Source: Lagopus muta | Lineage: Eukaryota > Chordata > Aves > Galliformes > Phasianidae | Direction of reading: 5' to 3' | Assembly: GCF_023343835.1 (NCBI RefSeq) | Contig: NC_064447.1 | Coordinates: 10,808,501-10,872,500 of the forward strand | Length of the DNA stretch: 64,000 nt | In this document: one piece after another, positions 14,269-26,035 of the stretch | How the letters are laid out: each line of letters begins with the position of its first letter | How positions within the stretch are numbered: position 1 is the first letter of the stretch | Made by a program: the position numbers and the translations under genes | Notes under the pieces: generated by a model | What the model saw: only the letters and a program-made list of their open reading frames with translations | The model's database searches: none | Told to the model about the DNA's origin: nothing

Positions 14269-14336
14269 AAAATCATGGAATGGTTTGGGAAGGAAGAGAA
14301 CTTCAGGATTATCTGGTTCCAACCTCCCAGATCCAC
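14269..14336 (-). mobile_element. CR1-type LINE 3' end, antisense
   Basis: The + strand reads AAATCATGGAATGGTTTGGG, then GGAAGAGAACTTCAGGATTATCTGGTTCCAACC-like sequence. This is close to the usual reverse complement of the CR1 3' terminus, so the copy lies on the minus strand with its 3' end at the left. Only about 70 bp can be matched. The sequence to the right no longer resembles CR1, consistent with 5' truncation. Confidence 0.75.
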
Positions 14337-17300
14337 CCAGCTGGGCTGGCAGGAGGCTGCTGACCTCCCTGTCCCTCCCTTTCCTGACCTCCAGGTGCTG
14401 TCTTGGAGGTGGAGCCCCAGGCCATCCTCATCCCCATTTCAATGCTCAAGCTGGAGCCCAATGTGAGTCTGACCCAGGTGGGATCACAGCTCCTGGTAAA
14501 CACCCAACCCTGATGTTTCTGGGTCAGATGTAGGGCTCAGCCAGCAGGTTTATCCAATGGGAATGAGGTCCAGCTTTGGCAGAGGAGTTGCTGGCTGGGG
14601 AATCATTGGTTGCTGCTATGAGCTTGCTTTAGAGAGGTTCATCATTACTTTGTTTGCAATTTTGCTGCCTGTCGGAGTCCTGGTGGGCTGCCCTTGTCTC
14701 CCAAGGCTTTCTCCAGGTGGGCTTTGACAGCTCATTTTTATCAAGTATCCTTGGCATTGCAGCCCACAGCAAGCATCTCTTGCAAAGATATAAATGTCTT
14801 CAATTCTAGCAGCAGGGAGTGGGGAATTGCTGAGTTTGGGTAAATTTTTCGTTAGAGACAAAACAAATTCTCCAAGTTCTTCCCAGAGTAATGCATGACT
14901 TCAGAATAGCCAACACACACAACAGTCTGACTTGAAAGAAAAAGCGCAATTTTTCATTCAGCATATTTCCATGCTCTCTGGTTTTCTTTAGAAAATGAAC
15001 TTCTGGCTAAACCTATTCAATCTTACAAAGCATTTCAGCTCTGATAGCAGTGCATATTCTGGAGGAACGTAGTTCCATCAGAGTTTCTTCAGCCAGCTCT
15101 AATCCCAAACACCTTGCTGTGACTAAACCTCATTTCTATGTTAAGTACCTTGGCTTGCCTGTAAGGACCAGGTAAAAACTCAATCAGTCAAGTAGCCTCC
15201 CTGCAGCTGTCTTGTTAAGCACTGGATTTTTAAAATGCTGTTTCCTCTCTTTCTTTAATGGAACAGTGGCAGAAGATCCCCAGGGAGAGGCACAGTTTGC
15301 TCCCTGACAAACAAACTCACAATTCTCCCTCACCATGGGGGAAGAGATGGATGTGCTGTGGGGAACAGCCACTTCTGCACACCCAGGGCACCCCCTGGGG
15401 GTCCAGGCTCTAGAAAGCCTTCTGCTGCTTTGTCTTTTCTTATCCAACATCCAGAATGGAGGAAAAGAGAGGGGAAGGTTCTGTTCTGTGCTTGGGCAGT
15501 GCTGGGCTCTGTAGGTTCTATCTCCACATCCCACCCAGCTATCGAGTTCTGGAGGACAGAAAAATATGGGATGGAAAGGATTTGTCGCTATGACCCTCTT
15601 TCATATTTTTGTGCCATTGTAGGCTTTTCTCCATACCCTTGATTATCTCCTTCAGCAGAGCAGTGGAGATGGGTCACCAGGAGGTCCCGTGGCCGTGCAG
15701 TGGGTCTGTGTAGGAAAAGCGGCTTTTCCTCCAGACCCTTTGTGTCTCCCTATGCAGGAGGACATCATGGGGCTGAACTGGATTCGACCCCATCCAGAGG
15801 TGGTTATATAAGATGCTTACTGTGTGTCCCAAGACCGCGTTGGTTGGAAGCCAACGTGCTGATTAGGTGACGTCTGCTCAGGACAGGGTGGATTTTGTCC
15901 TCACAGCAGCTGGTGGTCCATGGGGTGCTGTCCTGAGGCCGTTTATGTAAGGAAGCAGCTGCAGAGAGCCCTTTGGGAAAGCTTTTGGGTTGGTTTTGTT
16001 GGTTACTTTTTGGCTGCTGGCTCCCTGGGGTGCCCAGTCCTTGCTCTGCAATGAGCATCGTTGGTCACTGCAGCTCTTTGCTCCTCTCTGTCCTAAAATA
16101 ATCTGTGCTGTGGGTGAGCAGAAGGGAGCTGAGCGATGGTGTTGTACAGCACTGAGGGGATGGAGGGCTTTGCTTTTTGGGGCATTTGACAGCACAGAGA
16201 TGTGCTTGTCCCTGCTGGTCCAGGGCATGAGCTAGAACTGGACTTACGCATGAGGTCTGGTGATCACAGCTGCTGCCCCAAATCCTCGCCCCCAACCACA
16301 GAAGGTTATGATAGCTGCAGATAAGCCTCTTGCTTCCTCCTGTATTTGCTGGGCAGGATCGTGGTGTGGCAAGACCCTTGTCCAGATCTCAGGATGTTGG
16401 TATGCCAAATAGGGATGCTTTCCCCAGAACGGCTCTTTTTCTGCTGTATATCTGCAGGTGAGGAGTAGGTTACCACCTCTCTGGGGTCTTCTCAAGCACT
16501 TATCCCACAGATGTGGCCTGAGCCTCTTTACAGGCACTCTGAAACAAGCTCTGGTGGGTCAGAGGAAGCTGATCACACAAGAGGGCTCATATTGGAGTGC
16601 TGAGATCAGTTGGGGATGCTGTGTGATCCCACGGTGGGTGTAGGGGTGCAGAGAGAAGCAGCAGATCCCAGTGCCTGATTTGCAGAGCTTGAGCCCACAG
16701 CACAGGGCCAGCCCACCCTGGGGATGCCAGTGCTGCCTTTGGTGCTGGTGCTGGAGCTGGGGACAAATCCGACTGGGAGGTGGATGGAGCAGTGCTTCAT
16801 TAGCAGAATCTGCAGAGTTTTGCTGGTTGCGAGCAGCACCCCGTTTTGTCAGCTGGTAGAAGGACTGATGTCTTTCTGCTGTGCTCAACATTGTGGGGTA
16901 GGAATGGTTTATCTGCTGCATGGCTCTTCATGGGACAGGCTCTTCACAATGACAGCTCCTGGATGCTCTGAACAGGGAGGCTGAATGTGAGCATCTGTCC
17001 ATGTCCTCGTCTGCTCTCCCTGGATGACACCCCAGTAAGACCCCATCCTTATTACATACATAAGTCTTCTGCAGCAGGTCAGCCCCCTATTGGGTGCCCT
17101 CACAGTGTTTGGAATGCTTAAAGCATGTTAATAGCACGGGCAATGGCTGTATTTGGGGTGGGGAGGAACAGGGCTGGCACCCCATGGGGGCGTCCTGCAG
17201 CTCCTTGGTGCACTGGCACAACATCACTTTAAGGTTCCAGCCTGAATCTGGGGTGGATCCAGCAGATTGAGTTCCTCTGCAGCGTGTGTTTGGGTACTCC

Positions 17301-18560
17301 CAGCCCTGCCCTGTGACCCCGTGCCACCAGCAGGACGGGTGACTTAGCATGTTTCACAGCCCACTTCCCCCCCCCCTCCTCCTCCAGGAGCCCTGACACT
17401 AATGCAGTGCAAGCACGGGATTTATGGGCAGCAGCCCTCCAACCAGCCCATCCGTCTTGATTAAATTAGCCCTAATGGCTCTGTGCTGACTCGCTGCTCA
17501 TCACCTTGAGCAGCTGCAGTGCTGGTGCTCTGGGGTGGTGGGAAGGGGCTTCCAGGGAGGAGGGAGCTGCAGGGACCCCACTAGGGCATGCTGCACCCCT
17601 TCTCTCTCCATCTCTTTCTTTGATGGCTGGGAAGCTGGCATGGTTGTATCTGACCCCATGGTGCAGGGTGCTTGGCCACTTCTAAGCTGACCCCAAGGGT
17701 TGCAGACCCCAAAGGTGCATGTGGTTCCCCTTGTCCCTACATCCAAAGCATGTCCTGCTGGCTTCCTTCCTGGAAAAATGTTCTGCCCCAAGTGATGCCA
17801 GAGCACTGTTTCAGGACATGGGGAACCTGCAGCCTATTCTAAGGATGATGCCTTGCCCACCTCCCTGAAGCCAGTTTCCAGGCTAGATAAACTGTATTTG
17901 TTGCTGAAGGGTGCAAGGAACAGCAGGGTTAGCATGTGGTTAGCTGAGCATCACTTGGGGTTTGGGTGTGCAACTGCCAGAGCACCTCTTCCCATCCAGG
18001 CATTTTCAAAGTATAGGTTAAAATTCAGTGTTTGTGGGGTTGGTGCAATAGGATGAGGTTAGAGCAGTGTGGGGTGGAAAAGGGAAAGGAGGCAGTGTGG
18101 CAAGGTCTGGCCTCACGTCTGAGCTTGGGGGTGTTGGAGAGAGAAAGAAACAGCAACAGGAAATGTGAATGTCCTTGGGGCATGTCCATGGAGAGATGGG
18201 ACCTGGGCAGAGGAGCAAGGGGGTGTAATGCCCAAGGGAGGAGGAGGGGGGATTGGTGATCTCAAAATGTAGGGGAGAGGAAGAACTGGGAGGTGGTCTG
18301 GGTCTTGTGGGCAACCAAACATAGAGGCAAATACAGCAAATATTCCAGCTGGGGGCTGCAGTGCATCTCGTGCTGGCTGGGGGCCAGCCTGGGTTGGAGC
18401 CCACCCTCTGCCCTCCCAGGGGAAGAAGCCAGAACTTTGACTCTTTCTGCAAAGGCCTTGTTATTATAAGGACAGCGTGACCCAGAGACACCCACAGCCT
18501 CCCGTACGGCCTCAAATAATCACTCATCGCCATGAAATAAACTTGGATTCTGACCAGCCT
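14337..18560. other. Upstream DNA with no gene seen
   Basis: No coding exon, RNA gene or repeat family is recognised in this 4.2 kb. A short C run near 17368 is the only low-complexity feature of note. Frames on both strands are short and carry no recognisable domain. Confidence 0.55.
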
Positions 18561-18599
18561 TAAAATATATATATACAATAAAATAATCCCCACCTGCCC

Positions 18600-19485
18600 T
18601 AAAAAGAAGCATCCTTTCAGCCTTGCCCCTAAAGCAGCCAAAAGCCAAGCAAAGGCTGTGGGGCAGCCGTCCCTGCCATTGATTTTTCGTGGAAGGAGCC
18701 CAGAAAGGGCGGCGATGGAGTGTGGGGCTGTGAGCCCCCGGGGGGGGGGAGCTGAGCCGGGAGCATCGCTGCGGTGGGGCTGTGTTTAGTGAAAGCAAAC
18801 GGAAGCATTGAGGTGTGGGAGAGGAAGAAGAAGGGCCGAAGGACTCGGGCGAAGCAGCCATTAGGAAAGTGCTGATGCAGAGGTTCACTTGTGTCTACGG
18901 GCTGAGTTGGAGGAGTTGCTGTTCGCGGACAAAGGCGGTAGGAGGGAGTGGAGCTTTGTAGAAGCCTGAGCCTGTCTCGCTGGGTGTCTGCGTTTCATTC
19001 CCTGTCAAGCTGCTGGGGAAAAGCAGGGGAGCGCCGAGCTGCAGCGCTGCTCAGGATCAGATAGCGAGGAAACCAATAGCAGAGGGGGAAAAGAAATAAT
19101 TAAAAAAAAGAAATCAACAAACCACCAACCCAGCGAGCCACCCACCCCGCACACTGGGGCTGAGGCAGGCACATCCCTGCCAACTCCACAGCAGAGAAGT
19201 CGTCCCTCCATGGGCAGGAGCGGAGTTGAGCCCGAAGGATATTTGATGACACTTTGGCAGCGATGGGCCCCCCAGCATCTTCCAGAGCCCATCTGAGGGT
19301 GAAGGCTTTGAGAGCGCAGAGGGAGTTTGAAGCTAAATGCACCTGAGTCTGGATCTGTTGGCTGCTGGGATTTATCTCTTTCATTATTTTTCTCCGGGGG
19401 GGAACCAAAGCAACAAAAAAACGTGATATATTTTTTTCAAACTCCCTCTTTTTTTTTTTTTTTTTTTTTTCCTCCTCCTTTTGGA

Positions 19486-19519
<34 letters not shown>

Positions 19520-19669
19520 GGATGATCGCAATGGAAGGGTTGGGTCTGTGCCTGAGGAGCAGCAGCCGAACGCCAGCATTGGGAGGACGCGGCGCGGACG
19601 TGGGGTCCCCGGCCAGCTAACTCTGCAGGACCTGCACCTCAGGGCCGGGGGGGCTGGATGCAGTGAGAG
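18600..19669 (+). promoter_or_regulatory. Candidate distal promoter and first exon (1a) of KCNJ12
   Basis: A GC-richer stretch with local CpG density (best around 19565-19612, with GACGCGGCGCGGACG-type sequence) ends at GAG followed by GTAAGT at 19670, a strong splice-donor match. It precedes the coding exon on the same strand and has no coding potential of its own, so a 5' non-coding exon of KCNJ12 is the simplest reading. The transcription start is not defined; plausible positions run from about 18650 to 19540. Several ATGs lie inside (for example within 19520-19560), so the leader would carry upstream start codons. It could instead be a chance donor or belong to an unrelated non-coding transcript. 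Confidence 0.4.
19449..19519. repeat. Paired T22 and T29 tracts
   Basis: Twenty-two T residues (19449-19470), a 20-base pyrimidine-to-purine spacer, then twenty-nine T residues (19491-19519). They lie just upstream of the candidate distal exon. Such long poly(dA:dT) tracts disfavour nucleosomes and can keep promoters open. They are also prone to length polymorphism and sequencing error. Confidence 0.9.
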
Positions 19670-19928
19670 GTAAGTGCTGGCCGCAGGCTGCTGAGCTCCC
19701 AGAGCTCCGATCCCGACTCGGAGATGAAAACAGCAGTCTCATAGTGAGTCAATCACTTCCACCTCTCGCAGCCCTCACGGAGGAACAATAACACAGGGAA
19801 GTTTTGCGGCAGCAGCATCACTGATCAAGTTCTCACCTTCGCCCCCAACCCTGTGGATGGCCGTGCCCGAAATGCTACGATGGGTTTGGTTTGAGGGAAA
19901 GAAAGTGGTGTCTGTGTCAATGCTGCGA

Positions 19929-19954
19929 CCCCCCCCCCCCCCCCCCCCCCCCCC
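19929..19954. repeat. C26 homopolymer
   Basis: Twenty-six consecutive C residues, 260 bp downstream of the candidate distal donor. The opposite strand is G26, able to form G-quadruplex structures, and the C strand can form an i-motif. Exact length is unreliable in any assembly. Confidence 0.9.
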
Positions 19955-20957
19955 AGTGCTGGAGGGTAAGGATTTCTGCTGCCTTTTGGGGAGCGCTGGT
20001 GCCACGTTCACCCCCCTGGGGGCAGCTCACCTTCTCAGCCCAAACTTTTGCACAGCGGTTGGGAGATGTCTGTGTGGGGTTGTGCCCTGTGCGTGCCCCT
20101 GTGTGATCCTCGTTCCTGGGGAGCTGGGGGGGACTCAAAGCAAACTGCAAAGCGCAGAGAGAAAGCGAAGCAATCCACCGGCAGCAGCAGGATTGCATCA
20201 CTGTAACAGTATCGGCACCGAGCGAGCCAGGCTGCGAAAATCGTACAGAAAATGAGCTGTGCTGGAGTGCCTCAGTGAGCAGCACCTGCACGCCTTTCTG
20301 GGTGCATGAGGCTGTTTGTATTTTTAGAAGTCTCTCTTAATTATAGAGCAAGGGAGGGAGAAAATGGTGTGTATTTAGCAGCATTCATCCCCGGGCAGTT
20401 TTGCAGAGCACACAGTCACCAAATGGGGGTTCTTCTCCCCCCCGCCCCTGCAGTTCGGAACCACCTGTTTTGCAGTGGTGCTGGCGAATGAGGGTTTGAT
20501 TTTTGCATTCCTGTTCTTAGAAAGCACAGCGGGGATTTGGTTTGCACGCGCCGTTCACCTCTGCTGTTGGGAAAGCTGTGGCACAATCCCTGAGCAGCGA
20601 TTGCGGGGCAGCTTTACCCGTGGGGTCGATCCATCCCTGGGTGTTGCACCCGTGATGAGTGCTTGGCAGCGTGCGGAGTGATGGGAAGTGCTTCATGGCC
20701 CCAAATCGGAATGTGGGGACCTCATTGGGGTGGCCCCAATGGGGATAGGGACCCTGTGTGCCCCTCAGGCACTGAAGGACTGGGCTGTGGCACTGCTTGC
20801 TTCAAAATCAGCACCAGCTCCTCTGAGCTCCTTCCCCTTCATCCCCTGCTCTGCGCTGGAAAACTTTCCTGGTCCTTTTGTTCTGAGCAGCGGGTGAGAT
20901 TCCCTTTGTGCATGCACAAAGCGTCAGAGCTGCCAGAAAATAATGAAAACAAGGCTG

Positions 20958-20994
20958 ATATAATTATATATATATGTATATATATATATATAAA
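20958..20994. repeat. TA dinucleotide repeat
   Basis: An imperfect TA microsatellite interrupted by TAATTA at its left end and one TG step in the middle. No function is inferred. Confidence 0.9.
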
Positions 20995-22610
20995 AGAAAA
21001 ATCCCCGTCTGCTCCTTTCAGGCCTGGAATAACGCTGAGCGTTACCCTACGCGCCCAATAAACAGCAGCTGCTCTCCAGCGGACGCCTTAAGGGCCACTT
21101 TCCATCTCACCCCTCTGATCCATGACAGCCGGCGTTGTTTCTGCTGTTCTCTCCCCAAAAGGAGGCTTTCCCTATGAATGTAAGGTGGATTTTTTAGGAG
21201 CCCTGAGGTGACCCCACTGGAGCTGAATGCTGGTGGCACAGTGTGGGTGTACTGAGCAAGGGGCAGGCACAGCTGCAGCTTGGGGACAGCACGGAGGTCC
21301 CTGTCCTTCTGTAGGGGAACTTTGGAGGGACTCCGTAGGGAATGGCACCGTGAGCTTCAAAATGGTGTTTTCTCCTTGGAGGCAGACAGGATTGAGTGCC
21401 TCACCCATCCTCACCAGGGAGGAAATAGGACGTGTGAGTGGCTCTGTGTCTCTGGAAGGACTGGGGGAGCTGTCACTGTGTGTCACTGTGTGGAGAGAGG
21501 GGGAAGTATGGGTCTGGCCCCCTCTCCATTGTGCTGGGGCACGTGGCACACAGACACCTTATGTAAGCCCCATCCTGCTCCAGCACTGCTGTTCCTGCAG
21601 GGCCTTGGGCACCTCTCTGAGCTTTGAGTCCATTTTGGGGTCTTGATGGGTACAGGGTGCCATTGCATCACCATGAAGGTAGTGTAACCCCCTCAGAATT
21701 GGTCAGAAGGATGGAGAGAAGACAGGTGCAGCATGCTTAGGGCTTTTCACTGTCTTCTGCTGAGTTCATGCCTGCAGTTCTGCTGGGGTTTGCAGCCCCA
21801 GGAGGTGACGGAGGCTTCATTCCACTTCTCCTCTCTTCTGCCCCTCTCTGCTTGCAGCCAGCTGGGTTTGGACTCTCCACATGGGTGATGTGAGCTGACT
21901 CTCAGGGAGAAAGGAGAAAACAGCTCTGTTTCACCTATTCCCCATGTTGCGAAACCACTTTGAAGGAGCATCACCCAAGCATGGGGACAGCAGCTGGCAA
22001 AGGACTCGTTTCCCCATCTCACATCACGACCCTATCCATCTACCCTCCCCGTGGGTGAAACGCATCTCAGCACAGTGGGAGCTGTCTGCTCCACTGCAGC
22101 ATCTGAGCTCAGGTGGGGGCAAGGAGAAAGGTGGGATCAGGGGCTGCAGGGAGCTGGGGTGGCCCCACAGCTCTGACTGTGTGCCTGTCACCCCATGGGG
22201 ACATGCCCCGCTGTCACCGCTCCACTTCCCAGCTCACTCCCTCGCTCCCAGCTTGCAAAAGTGCCAGTGGGCGACGGATTTTTTTGCAGAGCTCTTTCAG
22301 ATTCCCCCGTTGGACTTTTGAAGCATCTGGTATCACTATCTCAGCGTCATTATGAATTAATTAACATTAATTCCCCGTTCTGGTAGCTCCTATTGCCAGG
22401 AGCCTTAGCCTGAGATATTTTTTTTCCCTCCCCCTAAATGGAAGATCTAGACTGCTCCTGGTGGAAAGTCAGGAGGAGGACACACAGCTGGGGGCCATGG
22501 GGTCTCTTGTCACTGTCCCCATCCTTCATAACAAGTGCCACCGGGGTTGTGCCACAAGGGAAGAATTTCTTAGTTAGCTCTACGAAACCCTAATCCTGAC
22601 TCCCCATACT

Positions 22611-22790
22611 GTGCTGGAAGTCCCAGGGATGCAGACCCCAGGGATGCCAAATGCCAAGAACAGTGTGGGGGTGCTCTCTGGGGGATGCTGACCCTAAGGA
22701 TGTCCTCTGGAGTGTAGGCTGCAGGTATGCTGTGCCCACAGTTGCTGAACCAGGGATGCTGCACTCAGGGATGCTGGGATGCAGATGTGG
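22611..22790. repeat. Diverged GGGATGC-type interspersed repeats
   Basis: The motif (C)AGGGATGC or close variants recurs about seven times with irregular spacing (for example around 22625, 22640, 22682, 22752, 22769 and 22778). It looks like an eroded minisatellite rather than a coding repeat. Confidence 0.4.
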
Positions 22791-25700
22791 CTGTAACAGG
22801 TGGAAACAGGCTGGGAGTGAGGCTGGGATCCTTTGTCCTGGCTGATGTTCATCCTGCTCCCTGAATCAGCTCGATGGACATGCAGCTCAGGAACTCCAGC
22901 GTGGCCACCAGCTCTGTCCCCTGCTATCACTTGTGTGCTCATGGCCAAGGGATTCAAAGGGGCTCAGTGGTATGTGGGCACAGTGCCCACCACCTGCCCC
23001 ACTCCTTACCCCACAGTGACACAACTCTCGTGCACACCCGTCCCCCCACTGCTGTCCCCTGCCACCACTGTCCATCCCATGGCAGGGCCACAGCAACCCC
23101 AAGCCCACCCTTGCCCCTCCGCACCCTTTGCACCACAGGCAAAGTTGGCAGTGGTCTCCACAAGCCCTGGCTCTGAAGTGGGCTGATGGTGACACCCCCG
23201 GGTGGGCTGGGGGACAAACTCCTGTGTCCTACATCCCTGGAGCAGCTTGGGCTTACGTAACGGCCGTGCTGCAGTCTGCTCTGCTCAGCCGCCAGTGCCA
23301 CCGGCAGAGCTGCAGCACAGCCTGCATCCCTGGATTGGTGCTTTTTGGGGAGGGAGGGGGATGCTCTGGGCCCTGAGGGGGGGCAGCAGCCATACGAGAG
23401 TGGTGGCAGGGCTGGGTGAGTGGGCAGCTTCATCTTCTGACCTAGGGAGGTGAAATCCATCCAGGTGGCAGCACCCTGAAGAAGGAGGGGACAGGGAGGG
23501 GGAGAGAGGAAAGACCCTGTCCTGGTGTGAAGTGTTGGGTCAGGGAGGGTGGGTGGGGGTCTGCTGGTATCTGTGCTCACTTTTCTGCCTTCCTCAGAGA
23601 GCAAATCCCCACTGTGCAGGTGGGGAAACTGAGGCAGTCTGTGAGCAGTGGGATGAGACTTCCCATAGTAAGAATGAGCAGGTACTGGCTTCCTCCTGGA
23701 TGGGGACATGGGACATTGCCTGCCCCTTGCATACCTTGGGTTTGAGATGCCCTGCTGCAGGCTGAGCTCTGCTTGGGTCAGGGAGTCCGTGGCAGTGTTG
23801 TGCAGCATCTTTGCAGCAAGATGCAGACTTGAGGCTTGCTGTACGTGCTGTGACCTGGGGGCACAGGGACAGGAGGGTGGTGGGGACAGCAGATTGGTCA
23901 CAGCTCATTTCTTGCCCTCAGCTTCTGTGAGCTGCCCTGGATGGTGGCCCTGGTGCTCACGGTAGCATTCACCCAGTGTTCCCTTCTGGCTCTGCTTTGG
24001 CAGAGCTTGTGGGAGATAGGAGCAGGGTTTGGCTGTGGGATGTGCAGGGTCCCTCACTCGGTTCTGAATGTATGGGGTCACTCAGTGCTGCAGGGATCTG
24101 GCAGGGCTCTGTCATGCCCCAGTGGTGGGGCAGGAGGCCACCACCCCTGGGTGCCACCTTTGGGGACAGCTGCCAGGGAGGACAGGAGATTGACTTAGGC
24201 TGGAAAAATGAGAGTGACACCAGTGCAAAAAACATGATGTCCCCCGCCAGTGTCCCCTCGGGGACCACCTGTGACACCCCACGGTGACTGAGTTCATGTG
24301 GTGACTGTCCCCCATCCCTTCTGGTGCATGTGTCAGTGTTTGGACAGGATGGAGCCCAGGCGTCATCTGGAGCTGCCACTCATTGTCCCTCTCAGCTGTG
24401 TGACACAGGGAGCCCGTGCCTTGAAGCAGCAGGAACAAGGGCTCCTGTGATCGAATCCCTTCTGCCTGGGCCGGGAAAATCATTGCTTTGTCCTCACTGC
24501 AAAGGCCTTTGGTTCCCTTTTAGGACGTGCCTGGAAATGAGCCACCAAAACAAATGCCAGGAAAAATAAGCCTTGGGTAGAAGCTACTCCCTTTGTGTTA
24601 GTCTAGGCCTTCCCAAATGTGGGTCCCTCATCTTTGGGGGCCCTTCTGGGACCCCCAGGTGCTCGGTGTGCTGGGCTGAGAATGCCTTCCAACTCATCAC
24701 ACTCGGGGCCAACTGATCTCCATCTGACAGCACGTCATCCTTCCCTCTGCACGGAGGGCTGCAATGACAACGTACTTAAAGGGCTGATGAATTAAGTGCG
24801 TCTTACAAATGCATCAGATATTAAAATTCCCATATAATTACAGTGCAATGGATTATGTGTGGTGCTGAAGGGGAAGCAATTCAGCGCGGCAATGGAATTA
24901 CAGTTACAAAGGAGAGGCAGAGAAGCGTAATTGTGTGCAGCTCCACTGCCATGGTGGAGCAGGGCTGGCTGGGAACTGCTGCAGGAGTGATGCTGGTGCT
25001 GCCACTGAAGGCTTTTCTGGTTGGCCCTGAAGGGTTAAAGGAGGAAGGGGACTGAGCTCTGCAGTAGGACAGAGGGGACATTGCTTCCCTGGGCTGGCAC
25101 AGACCAGTGAGGTGCTGGGGGCTGTATCTGCTGCCTTCCCCTATCTTGCTGCTCTCTCTGCTCTGCGTGCACACGCACATGGTCCTGAGTGATATGGAAG
25201 TCAGCAGCCAGAACCTGAGCCAGAGTCTGAAGAAGAGAGAAACTGATCTTTCCCTCCCCTACCCCTTCCCTTTCCCTTGACACTCCCATTGCCAGCCCTT
25301 CTTGGGGACTTTTCTCCCCAGGGGCCACCTCTGCATCACCAAGACCCAAAAATGTAGAGGAATGAACACGTGAGCAGCTGACTTCCAACCAGTGAAATGT
25401 GTGCAGTGTCATTACAGGTGGCATTACAGTTGACAATCCCTTCCTGGGATGGGGCATGCATGGATTCCAGGGGGCCAGGGACTTTGAATGTCTTGTGCCC
25501 ACAACCCTGCTGTGCACTCCCTGTTATCCCAAAATCTCCTGTCCTCTGAGGGTCTCATCCTGCAGAGGGTTAGATATGATGGGCATCAGCCCCCTGCTCC
25601 CCGCTCTCCTTGCCACTGCTGTAGCTGGAGCAAAGCCTTTTGTGCAGCGAGCTGCTACTTTTTACTGTTAATTGTATGGAGCAGTGCCATCACCAGACAA

Positions 25701-25957
25701 ATAAGCAGTGCTGACCCAGGCTGTAATAAGGGCACAGAACAAGCAGGGCATGGTGGCACACAGGAAGGCACGGGGATGTGTTAGGGGGTTACATGCTCCC
25801 TGCACCCACCTCGAGGCACCCACACATTGACACCCTTTGCAAACACCCACTAAAACCCTGAGAGCATCCCACAAGCTGTGAGCATCCCCCTCCTCCTCCC
25901 CAAAAGCACCGAGCCTCCCTGCTCGCTGTGGGGCTGCTGCCCGCGCTTTGTCGCTAA

Positions 25958-26035
25958 TTAGTGAAAGCTGGCAATGTGCACCATTCTCCTAGTCATTAAT
26001 TATTATTAATTAGTTGTTATGCAAATAAAGTTGAA
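25958..26035. promoter_or_regulatory. AT-rich motif cluster with POU octamer, possible enhancer
   Basis: CTAATTAGTG near the left end, CATTAATTATTATTAATTAG in the middle (25994-26013) and a perfect octamer ATGCAAAT at 26019-26026 lie within about 80 bp, in otherwise GC-rich DNA. TAATTA cores are homeodomain targets and ATGCAAAT is the POU-factor octamer. The combination suggests a developmental enhancer, but no conservation test is possible here. Confidence 0.25.

Noticed and set aside
19100-19579. Lys-rich minus-strand frame resembling a nuclear protein
   Set aside because: The lysine runs come from the T22 and T29 tracts read in antisense.
22954-23901. 315-codon minus-strand open frame
   Set aside because: Same reasons; the translation is a low-information mix rich in Pro, Ser and Leu with no family resemblance.
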